DNA from: Clostridia bacterium
GTDB taxonomy: Bacteria > Bacillota_E > SLMV01 > PUMD01
Assembly: GCA_003563755.1 (NCBI GenBank)
Contig: PWUB01000228.1
Location: 1 to 5,348 of the forward strand
Length of the DNA: 5,348 nucleotides
Direction of reading: 5' to 3'
Shown here: positions 1-5,348 of the stretch, in pieces
Layout: every line of letters starts with the position of its first letter
Position numbering within the stretch: the stretch's first letter is position 1
The notes under the pieces: generated by a model
What the model saw: only the letters and a program-made list of their open reading frames with translations
What the model was told of the DNA's origin: nothing
Database searches by the model: none
Made by a program: the position numbers and the translations under genes

Positions 1-1
1 A

Positions 2-118
2 CGGCCAACGAGCGGTGTGTACGGAGACGCCACCCTCGCCTCGAAGGAAAAGGGTGAACGCTACTGGGATATCATCTTCAGCCGACTCGATCCGATCGAG
101 GATTTCCTTGCGCGCTAG
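2..118 (+). CDS. C-terminal end of a creatininase-family amidohydrolase (5' end outside window)
   Basis: An open frame enters from the left edge and stops at the TAG at 116-118, giving 38 residues. The peptide contains SGVYGDATLASKEKGERY followed by an amphipathic helix ending in EDFLAR. The pattern 'GV.GDP.LA..EKG' followed by a final helix is the usual C-terminus of creatininase-family proteins, metal-dependent amidohydrolases that include creatinine amidohydrolase and the mycofactocin peptidase MftE. In this copy Ala replaces the common Pro after GD. The metal-binding residues of the family lie further upstream and are not in the window, so the substrate cannot be inferred. The gene converges on the CPBP gene that ends at 246. 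The family call rests on a short but characteristic tail; a chance frame of 38 codons is possible but would be unlikely to carry this motif. Confidence 0.66.
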   Translation, partial: RPTSGVYGDATLASKEKGERYWDIIFSRLDPIEDFLAR

Positions 119-245
119 GGGGTGGTTATGGTGGTGCTGTGCACCGACCGCGGCGGCCGACGATTTCCGGCCCTCTCCCGCCATCTCCAGCCCATACTTT
201 GAGGGGCCGGACACTCTTTCTCGGACTGTGACACCCCGCACCCTG
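119..245. other. Convergent intergenic gap, no clear terminator
   Basis: This gap separates the stop of the plus-strand creatininase-like gene from the stop of the minus-strand CPBP gene. A terminator for both would be expected here. I see only a weak GGTGC-TGT-GCACC hairpin at 133-145 with no T-run on either side, so no intrinsic terminator can be claimed. Nothing coding is recognisable. Confidence 0.4.
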
Positions 246-1115
246 TCAGATGAAGGTCACCAGCAGCATGAGGGTCGCAAAGATCACCACATCCTGCATG
301 AAGTGGATGATCCACGACGCAACCAGGCCTCCCGTTTCGTACATGCTCTTGGAGAGGTACCAGCCGAGCACACCACTCATCACGACCCCAAGCACACCGC
401 TGGGTGCACCGTAGAAGTGGGCCATGCCGAAGAACGCCGCAGCTACGAGCAGCACCTGGGCTTTGGGAAGAATGTTCTTCAGAGGAGCCAGGATCGCGTT
501 GCGGAACATGAAGCCCTCGCTGACGGAGTTTACCAGGGCGAGCAGCAGGATGACCGGAAGGTGCCTCGGTAGATCGCTGACCGTCTCGGGCATCGAGAAA
601 CCGGTGACCGTGAACAGGGTCAGAAACAGGGTCACCGCGGCGATGGCAAAGGCAGAGTACACCGACAGCCTACCCCAGCCTATCGAGTGGGGATATATGC
701 GCAGCCTGATGGGTTCAGGCTTGACTGACAGGTCTCCTTTGACCAGGTACGCCTCCTCGGGTGAATTACAGAGCAGGAGCAGCAGCCCCACAAGGGGTAT
801 CGACCCCAAAAATTTCAGCGTGACCGCGCTGCCGAAGTAACCGGCGAAGCTCTGCATGTCGAAGAGACCCTGCCAGGTAGGTGTAGTGCCGATGAACGCG
901 GCCAGGTGCGGAAAGACTACCAGGGCGGTCAGTATCACCGAGTACCGGGCCATCCGCTGGTTGCGGGCGAGCATCCAGTAGTAGAGTGAGGCTGCCGCCA
1001 GGACAGTGATCTTGGTGATCAACAGCCAGGACGGCACGAACCCCAGGGATTCCTTAGCTATCACATCGGCGAGGATCGAGGCAACGGCAGTGAGAAGCAG
1101 TACACTAATCGTCAT
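246..1115 (-). CDS. CPBP/Abi-family intramembrane metalloprotease (Rce1-like)
   Basis: This is a 289-residue, very hydrophobic protein with about seven or eight membrane segments (roughly 3-19, 29-49, 58-77, 92-115, 150-172, 186-198, 219-238, 240-255 and 265-288; some may be re-entrant). The second half carries the CPBP signature in order: SEGFMFR (E200, R205), FFGMAHF (F229, H233) and HFMQD (H271, D275). The family includes the eukaryotic CAAX protease Rce1 and bacterial proteins linked to bacteriocin self-immunity; the site lies within the membrane. Motif 1 is usually EExxxR, but the second Glu is Gly201 here; the first Glu, normally the catalytic one, remains. The last motif has Asp where Asn is common. 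The ATG is well supported: a stop codon lies directly before it and AAGGGGG sits 9 bases upstream. A non-catalytic scaffold role is possible. Substrate unknown. Confidence 0.87.
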   Translation of the reverse strand: MTISVLLLTAVASILADVIAKESLGFVPSWLLITKITVLAAASLYYWMLARNQRMARYSVILTALVVFPHLAAFIGTTPTWQGLFDMQSFAGYFGSAVTLKFLGSIPLVGLLLLLCNSPEEAYLVKGDLSVKPEPIRLRIYPHSIGWGRLSVYSAFAIAAVTLFLTLFTVTGFSMPETVSDLPRHLPVILLLALVNSVSEGFMFRNAILAPLKNILPKAQVLLVAAAFFGMAHFYGAPSGVLGVVMSGVLGWYLSKSMYETGGLVASWIIHFMQDVVIFATLMLLVTFI

Positions 1116-1124
1116 TCATACACA

Positions 1125-1131
1125 CCCCCTT
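1125..1131 (-). promoter_or_regulatory. Shine-Dalgarno site of the CPBP gene
   Basis: On the minus strand AAGGGGG lies 9 bases before the ATG at 1115. An in-frame TGA (1118-1116) directly precedes that ATG, so no earlier start is possible in this frame and the site fixes the start. Confidence 0.75.
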
Positions 1132-1142
1132 GTTCCGCAGGT

Positions 1143-1171
1143 GCGGGGAGCAGAGCAACCCGAGTCCCCGC
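1143..1171 (-). promoter_or_regulatory. Stem-loop in the leader of the CPBP gene
   Basis: GCGGGGA (1143-1149) and TCCCCGC (1165-1171) are exact reverse complements around a 15-base loop. In the minus-strand transcript this stem would end about 11 bases before the Shine-Dalgarno site. There is no following U-run, so it is not an intrinsic terminator. The upstream copy of ACCTGCGG (1200-1193) could compete: TGCGGG at 1197-1192 can pair with CCCGCA at 1147-1142. Whether this has a regulatory effect is inference; a 7-bp GC stem can also arise by chance in GC-rich DNA. Confidence 0.3.
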
Positions 1172-1173
1172 TG

Positions 1174-1185
1174 AGGTTCGAACCT
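1174..1185. repeat. 12-bp perfect palindrome AGGTTCGAACCT
   Basis: AGGTTCGAACCT reads the same on both strands and lies 59-70 bases upstream of the CPBP start, next to the leader stem-loop. It could be an operator half-site pair. A 12-bp palindrome is expected about once in a window of this length, so alone it is weak evidence. It resembles a tRNA T-loop, but the surrounding bases do not form a T-stem. Confidence 0.25.
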
Positions 1186-1399
1186 GTTTCTCCCGCAGGT
1201 ATTCTCACCGTGCCACCATAATCCTGCTTTCATGTCCGAAGCACTCCCTCGGCACGCCGCCGGCGGGACGCACTATCACCGCGCGCGGGTTTCACCGAAG
1301 GGCACAGCACACGAAGACATGTCGACATAAATAACTCTGATCGAGTACTGAAGGGCTGGGTCTCAAGGATGCGTACCTGGTGAGCCCTCCTCCGGCGAT
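1186..1399. other. Intergenic stretch between the CPBP gene and the CPBP remnant
   Basis: On the minus strand one frame stays open from the remnant down to a stop at 1230, but after its last hydrophobic stretch (about 1425-1472) it turns into an Arg-rich sequence typical of non-coding GC-rich DNA. A promoter for the CPBP gene should lie here or further upstream. The best candidate I could find (TTCAGT, 17-base spacer, TATGTC on the minus strand, around 1340) matches only three of six bases in each box and I do not call it. Confidence 0.35.
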
Positions 1400-1882
1400 C
1401 ATCCCGATTGCCCGACCGTCCATCGATGAGGTTACGAACCTCCATGACAAGCAGGACGACGATCACCAAAGGTGAGCATTCCAGCTTACTTGGACCAACC
1501 CCGTCAAGCTCACTCTGCGGCGCCGCACGTACACCGATCCGAAGTATATGCCCAGGGCGAACACCGCCCCCGGCTCGGCATCATCTCGGGCAGGGATAGG
1601 CCCTGAGACACTCGCACGGCAATTTGCCATGAAGAGAACACGAGGCCCGACAAGACCACAACAGGCGAGGCGGGGCTTCTTCTCGGGCATGGTGGCGAAG
1701 GTCCGCATCGATTCAGCAAGTAGCCACGGAAGAGAAGCTCTTCGGCTGCCGACGAAGATCCACTGCTGAATCACGATGAACAGCGGTGCGGCCTGTTGCA
1801 GCCACGCCTCCCGCGCGAGTGCATAATGCAAAAGCCCCGTCACGAGCCATACGACTGCGGTGAGCCCGACCGCTTCCTGCAC
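1400..1882 (-). pseudogene. Decayed second CPBP-family protease gene (truncated, several frameshifts)
   Basis: No single frame encodes a protein, but successive pieces in three frames line up as a CPBP protein in the right order. Frame A (1882-1748) gives a membrane helix ending FIVIQQWIFVG. Frame B (1746-1708) gives AEELLFRGYLLNR, the classic EExxxR motif. Frame A (1708 to about 1664) gives MRTFATMPEKK. Frame B (about 1662-1570) gives VVVLSGLVFSSWQIAV, the FxxxH region with Gln for His. Frame A (1570 to about 1472) gives GAVFALGIYFGSVYVR and then LVQVSWN, the HxxxN region, again with Gln for His. Frame C (from about 1472) gives VIVVLLVMEV, a last helix. Only about 45 residues precede motif 1, whereas the family normally has 100 or more, so the 5' part is also gone. 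The motifs differ from those of the intact neighbour, so this is not a recent duplicate. The 3' boundary is approximate. Confidence 0.82.
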
Positions 1883-1930
1883 CTATGAAGGCTCAGACCG
1901 ATGTGGGCAGGGTGCATCTGCATCCCCGCA

Positions 1931-4519
1931 TCAGCGGATGATCCAGACACTGTCCACGCCCCCCCTTTCGGGATGCATCGAGTAGTCCACCCGGGCGCCG
2001 AAACCGTCCTCCCCGATCGCACGGAACGGCAGGTAGGTGCGGCCGTTTTCCACCATCGGGGCCACATCCAACTCGACCGTTCTCATCTCGCCCGTGATCC
2101 GGTTCTGCACGCTCATCGTCCGGATGCCGATCCACATCTCGATGTGGATCTCATCGCTGGTGAGGATGACGCGGTCGGTGAGTCCGGTCTCTGGGTCAGA
2201 AGTCCAGTCAACCTCCGCGCCAAAAGCTTCGCCCAGGTATCGCACGGGAACGAAGGTACGTCCGCCGTCGATGAAGGGCGTCGCATCCATTGTCCTGGGC
2301 TCGCCCCTGACCATGTACTCCGTCGAGCCGACCCACATCTTCATGTCTGCGTAGAGGCTATCATCGTCATCCGGACCGAGGCCCTTGATCATCTCAACCT
2401 GATCGATATATATCGTGCCGGTCTTCGGGGCATCGGTGCCGGGCTCATGGACCAGGTAGATGCTGCTGAGCATCAACGGCTGCGCCCAGCTCGGATCCAC
2501 CGCCCCCTCGACCCGGTACCAGCCCTTCCAGGTCACCGCCCGGGCGAGATCGAGATACCTTCTCCGACCGTCGGCATCGAAGATCTCGGCGCGCAGCCAG
2601 TAACCGCTGGCATCACCGTAGACCTGGGCGGACACCCCGAGGTTGTTGGTGCCCATGGAGATCTGACCGGAGCCCAGCTGCGCATAGGCGATCATGACTC
2701 CGTCCACCTCCTGGGTGAAGTCGTACTCGAGTCGCCCTGACCGTTCACCACTGTACACGAACTGCGGCTCGGTCTCGATCTCGAAGCTTCCCGGCAGACC
2801 CGCGGGATGGCTCAGAAAACTCGTCGTCTGCCACTCATGAAAAGTGAAGAAGGGCTCGTACTTACCGCCGATCCTGATCGGAATCTCCGTTGTGTGACCA
2901 TCAATCTCGGCCACCAGGGTCCCGGTCCCCTCGTCAGGACCCGCGCGGTAAACGTTATCCCGTACGCTACCGATGTCGGCCGTCCAGGTAACGCTCTCGG
3001 GACCGGCTGTTAGGGTGACGCCCGTCACCGTCTCAACCTCCACGGCCAGGGACACCTGCTGTCCAGGCAGGAGGCGTATTTCTCCCGGGGTGACAGAGAG
3101 GATGGCGATGTCGTCACTGCCGAAGACCCTCACGGCCTTATCCTTCGTGGCGCCCTGGTAGGCAGCACGAAGGACGACCACCCCGGGGTTTTTGGCATGA
3201 AGAACGCCGTCGGTGATCTCAGCAATCTCGGGATCGGATACGTACCAGCGCATCGCCGTCGGCTCGATCCTGAGGGGGTGGTAGTGCTCGTCGTAGCCCG
3301 AAACCTCGTAGCTTGCTTCGGCGCCTATGAGCAGCCCATCCACACCCCGCACAAACAGAGCTGCTGCATTCGTACGCGGCGCATGGTTGAATATCCCGAT
3401 AGCGTTCACGACGGAGCGTTCCAGGCCGTGACGGGGGCTGCTGACCAGGCTCAGGTCCCACTCCCCCAGGCGCCGGGCGACCATGGTGGATGAACCTCCT
3501 CCGTCCAGGTTCAGAGCACGGTCCATCCCCAGCATGCTCAGGAAGACGGACAGCTCATGCATGGTCATCCCCGCCGCCGCGGGTGTGGCGTCTATGGTCA
3601 CGAAGTAGACGTAGCGCCCGGACGCGTGTATGCCGACGGCGGAGCGTGAGGCCCGTGCGGCGCCCGGCGAACTCAGCTTCGAGGGATCAACGGGACGCCC
3701 GCCGTCAACCAGCAGCTGGTGCCCCCCCACCGCGGTATCCAGGGCCACGTCGGGCTCAATATCCAGTCTGAACCTCATCTGAGTTGTCACCCGAAGATGC
3801 CGATGCAAAAAGTCAGCGCCTTCCCCCCTCGCGATGACTACGAATCCGTCCGTCGGAATGGCGAGGGATTCTTCGCTCACTTTCATCGAAGCCACGATGC
3901 CATCCAGGACGGTCACCTGCATCACCGGCCCACCGAAGAACACCGAGGAGACCTCACTTCCCCACGTTCGATCGTATGCATAGATGCCCTCTGTACCGGA
4001 GTAGGTCTGGTTGAACCCGTCCAGGGGATGCCGAGACACGCCGCCGCATATGACCTCCCCGCGGAAGAACCACTGCAGAATATGAGCGGCTCCGGTGGTG
4101 TCCACACCGAATCCGAACCAGGTATTGGTGGCAGATGGGGAGGACAGTATCTCGCCTCCCTGCACGTGGAGTCCCAGGGGTGAAGCGGGTCGCGTGAGAT
4201 GAAAGAAGTCGGCGTTGATTGCGGCAACCGCATCGTCGGCCGCGGCCATCTGCCGAGCGGTCTGCCGATGGTTAAAGCCATCAGCGGGGTGCATGGCCTG
4301 GATCCCGACGTGAGGGTTGGAGAGATCGACGGTTAGCTTCCGTACCGGCAGGGTATTGCCTGCAACGATGAGGTCATAGCGGGACAGACTCACTCCCTCA
4401 CCGATGATTTCACTGTCCACCTGCCGGTAACTCAAATCCAGCCCAAGAGCGGGAGTCGCAAGAACGCCCGTGAGTGTCACGAAAAAGAGTGTCAATGCAA
4501 ACACATGAGTCCGATTCAC
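1931..4519 (-). CDS. Secreted phosphodiester glycosidase (NAGPA-like) with Ig-like, sugar-binding-like and C-terminal stalk domains
   Basis: This 862-residue exported protein has a signal peptide at 1-26, with likely cleavage after ATPALG; there is no lipobox. Residues 60-377 form the NAGPA/DUF2233 catalytic domain: AAINADFFH (99-107), PLGLHVQGGEIL (114-125), SRSAVGI (291-297), NLDGGGSSTM (337-346) and SVVNAIGIF (369-377). The namesake mammalian enzyme removes GlcNAc from GlcNAc-phosphate diesters; bacterial members are thought to act on sugar-phosphate links in surface polymers. Residues 383-467 and 472-550 look like two Ig-like beta domains. Residues 555-712 look like a jelly-roll carbohydrate-binding module (YSGERSGRLEYDF, then IYIDQVEM). 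Residues 722-862 match the copper amine oxidase N-like stalk domain, with GGRTFVPVRYLGEAFGAEVDW-type and NGRTYLPFRAIGE repeats; it is probably a wall-associated spacer, not an oxidase. The GTG start has a strong Shine-Dalgarno site and directly precedes the signal peptide. The polymer substrate is not known. Confidence 0.88.
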   Translation of the reverse strand: MNRTHVFALTLFFVTLTGVLATPALGLDLSYRQVDSEIIGEGVSLSRYDLIVAGNTLPVRKLTVDLSNPHVGIQAMHPADGFNHRQTARQMAAADDAVAAINADFFHLTRPASPLGLHVQGGEILSSPSATNTWFGFGVDTTGAAHILQWFFRGEVICGGVSRHPLDGFNQTYSGTEGIYAYDRTWGSEVSSVFFGGPVMQVTVLDGIVASMKVSEESLAIPTDGFVVIARGEGADFLHRHLRVTTQMRFRLDIEPDVALDTAVGGHQLLVDGGRPVDPSKLSSPGAARASRSAVGIHASGRYVYFVTIDATPAAAGMTMHELSVFLSMLGMDRALNLDGGGSSTMVARRLGEWDLSLVSSPRHGLERSVVNAIGIFNHAPRTNAAALFVRGVDGLLIGAEASYEVSGYDEHYHPLRIEPTAMRWYVSDPEIAEITDGVLHAKNPGVVVLRAAYQGATKDKAVRVFGSDDIAILSVTPGEIRLLPGQQVSLAVEVETVTGVTLTAGPESVTWTADIGSVRDNVYRAGPDEGTGTLVAEIDGHTTEIPIRIGGKYEPFFTFHEWQTTSFLSHPAGLPGSFEIETEPQFVYSGERSGRLEYDFTQEVDGVMIAYAQLGSGQISMGTNNLGVSAQVYGDASGYWLRAEIFDADGRRRYLDLARAVTWKGWYRVEGAVDPSWAQPLMLSSIYLVHEPGTDAPKTGTIYIDQVEMIKGLGPDDDDSLYADMKMWVGSTEYMVRGEPRTMDATPFIDGGRTFVPVRYLGEAFGAEVDWTSDPETGLTDRVILTSDEIHIEMWIGIRTMSVQNRITGEMRTVELDVAPMVENGRTYLPFRAIGEDGFGARVDYSMHPERGGVDSVWIIR

Positions 4520-4520
4520 T

Positions 4521-4736
4521 TCATCTCTCTCCCCTCGTCATCGACCCCGCATCTACCCGATAGCCATCCGGCATAGGCATCACAATGGCACGCACCGGAG
4601 CATCCTTCGTCATACCTCCGTGTTCGATGAACACCCGGACCCGACCGGTAATCCCTCCTGACTCTGTTTGGCATAGGACCAGGGGCAGCGTTGCAGCTAC
4701 GCTGGACAGTAGGGTGCCCGGCCGCGGCGCGGACAC
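4521..4736 (-). CDS. Doubtful 71-codon ORF directly upstream of the glycosidase
   Basis: A GTG-started frame of 71 codons ends in a TGA (4523-4521) one base before the GTG of the glycosidase, a spacing that would permit translational coupling. The frame is open further back to a TGA at 4793-4791, but without an ATG. The peptide has one mildly hydrophobic stretch (TLLSSVAATLPLVLC) followed by a polar tail with GRVRVFIEHGG and MPMPDGYRVDAG. I do not recognise it as a family. The GTG lacks a convincing Shine-Dalgarno site. It may be a real small gene, the remnant of a longer one, or chance; chance or remnant is the safer reading. Confidence 0.25.
   Translation of the reverse strand: MSAPRPGTLLSSVAATLPLVLCQTESGGITGRVRVFIEHGGMTKDAPVRAIVMPMPDGYRVDAGSMTRGER
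4529..4536 (-). promoter_or_regulatory. Shine-Dalgarno site of the glycosidase gene
   Basis: On the minus strand GAGGGGAG lies 9 bases before the GTG at 4519. It supports the GTG as the start; the encoded N-terminus is a normal signal peptide (Arg at residue 3, then a hydrophobic core). The site lies inside the last codons of the doubtful ORF at 4521-4736. Confidence 0.72.
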
Positions 4737-5240
4737 GTTATCCCAACAGTGAAACGTGGCCGATTTGCTGCTGACTCTGTCAACTATATCTCATCCATGC
4801 CCCGCCGAGGAAGGCCTGTCCATCCAGCACCGGGGCTCATCAAACGGGACTTCGCAGGCGCAGCGGTCTCTCTTGCACCGCCCAAGTCCTCCCCCCACGG
4901 GATTCACAGCGTGCACCCCATCAGCCGGAAGCACCACCAACACCGCTACCCCTCGGAGCTAATGCCGTATATTGCCTGCGGATAAACTGCCATCGAGTCC
5001 CTCTCTCCTGAGAAAAGGGGTGACCCAGCAGGATTCCGGATGTGCCTGTGCAATACCGGTAAGACGGTTCCGCCCACTGCATGGCTTTTTCTCCTGCACC
5101 CAACCCGCAGCGAGTACACCTGTTCAGAGTCGCTGGGACGTGAACCTGCAGGGTGTCAGGGCGGGCAATCAGGGAGTCCACGAGCGAAGGCGGTCCCTCG
5201 GCATCCGTACGTTCTGCGAACATGAGAAGGGAGACTGACC
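4737..5240. other. Gene-poor divergent intergenic region
   Basis: About 500 bases between the minus-strand glycosidase side and the plus-strand hydrolase start hold no ORF that resembles a protein family on either strand. The open frames here (for example 4749-4985 and 4972-5238 plus, 4921-5262 minus) are rich in Arg, Ser, Pro and His and lack hydrophobic-core patterns, as expected from non-coding GC-rich DNA. Promoters for both flanking genes should lie here. A perfect TTGACA is present on the minus strand at 4783-4778 but has no matching -10 box at 16-18 bases. No riboswitch core, T-box motif or terminator is evident. Confidence 0.45.
5225..5233 (+). promoter_or_regulatory. Shine-Dalgarno site of the MBL-fold hydrolase gene
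   Basis: AGAAGGGAG ends 7 bases before the ATG at 5241. A competing ATG at 5222 is out of frame and overlaps this site, so 5241 is the start. Confidence 0.72.
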
Positions 5241-5348
5241 ATGAGAAATCGGTCGTTCTCATTCTGCATCGGAGATCTTGAATGCACAGCAGTTAGCGAC
5301 GGCTCGCACGTCTACACTGATCCGGCGCCCCTGATTGTCGCCAATGCC
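5241..5348 (+). CDS. N-terminus of an MBL-fold metallo-hydrolase (3' end outside window)
   Basis: The first 36 codons of a gene run off the right edge. The peptide begins with a short strand, FSFCIGDLECTAVSDGS, followed by YTDPAPLIVANA. The pattern 'F.iGd.ectvvsDG' then 'P..LlfaNA' is the usual start of one large group of metallo-beta-lactamase-fold hydrolases (lactonase- or esterase-like), in which these residues form the first beta-hairpin ahead of the HxHxDH zinc motif. That motif lies beyond the window, so catalytic competence and substrate cannot be judged. The ATG is supported by AGAAGGGAG upstream. The gene is divergent from the glycosidase, so the two are unlikely to share a transcript. 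Confidence 0.7.
   Translation, partial: MRNRSFSFCIGDLECTAVSDGSHVYTDPAPLIVANA

Noticed and set aside
15..572. A 185-codon plus-strand open frame and other frames across 1-840
   Set aside because: It overlaps both the creatininase-like tail in another frame and the antisense of the well-supported CPBP gene; its composition is charged and low in hydrophobic pattern.
1174..1185. tRNA T-loop-like sequence GGTTCGAACC
   Set aside because: The flanking bases do not form a 5-bp T-stem and no acceptor, D or anticodon arms are found at the proper distances on either strand.
1319..1328. Palindrome ATGTCGACAT as an operator
   Set aside because: A 10-bp palindrome is expected several times in a window of this size and no promoter element accompanies it.
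742..1381. 11-base identical string (ACCAGGTACGC at 742-752, inverted at 1371-1381) as a possible duplication trace
   Set aside because: An 11-base match is expected by chance in 5 kb, the copies are in opposite orientation and no flanking similarity was seen.
1931..2350. Copper amine oxidase activity for the C-terminal domain
   Set aside because: The match is to the N-terminal-like stalk domain used as a structural module in secreted Bacillota proteins; no amine oxidase catalytic domain is present.
1901..2740. A 279-codon plus-strand open frame
   Set aside because: It lies entirely antisense to the glycosidase, is rich in His, Asp, Arg and Pro without any domain pattern, and mirrors the GC-rich codons of the real gene.
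4778..4788. Perfect TTGACA overlapping TATAGT on the minus strand as a promoter for the glycosidase
   Set aside because: No -10-like box lies 16-18 bases after TTGACA, and no -35-like box lies 16-18 bases before TATAGT.
5051..5100. T-run after ATGGC (5081-5091) as an intrinsic terminator
   Set aside because: No stem-loop directly precedes the T-run; the only nearby pairing (ACCG/CGGT) has 4 bp and lies too far upstream.

Overview
The window looks like a GC-rich bacterial chromosome segment. The best taxonomic hint is the large secreted protein at 1931-4519 (minus): a phosphodiester glycosidase (NAGPA-like) catalytic domain, Ig-like and sugar-binding-like modules, and a C-terminal copper-amine-oxidase-N-like 'stalk' domain. 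That combination is typical of secreted or envelope proteins of Bacillota (Firmicutes), so a GC-rich member of that phylum is my best guess. This is inference; there is no rRNA or marker gene here.

Layout, left to right. Bases 2-118 (plus) are the last 38 codons of a gene entering from the left, resembling the C-terminus of a creatininase-family amidohydrolase. It converges on an intact CPBP/Abi-type intramembrane protease gene (246-1115, minus). That gene has a leader containing a 7-bp stem-loop and a 12-bp palindrome. Upstream of it on the same strand (about 1400-1882) is a second, different CPBP gene, which is dead: it lacks its N-terminal part, needs at least five frame switches to be read, and has Gln in place of both active-site His residues. 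Next comes the 862-residue glycosidase (1931-4519, minus, GTG start, strong Shine-Dalgarno site). Its start lies one base after the stop of a doubtful 71-codon ORF (4521-4736). Bases 4521-5240 hold no recognisable gene. At the right edge, 5241-5348 (plus) is the first 36 codons of a metallo-beta-lactamase-fold hydrolase, running out of the window.

The three minus-strand units (glycosidase, CPBP remnant, CPBP protease) lie head to tail and could once have been one transcription unit. They now look like envelope or secretion-related genes set in partly decayed DNA. I found no mobile element, CRISPR array, RNA gene, convincing promoter or intrinsic terminator. The window does not show a convincing new multi-gene system; the most notable observations are the decayed CPBP gene, the domain layout of the glycosidase, and the atypical active-site motif of the intact CPBP protein.
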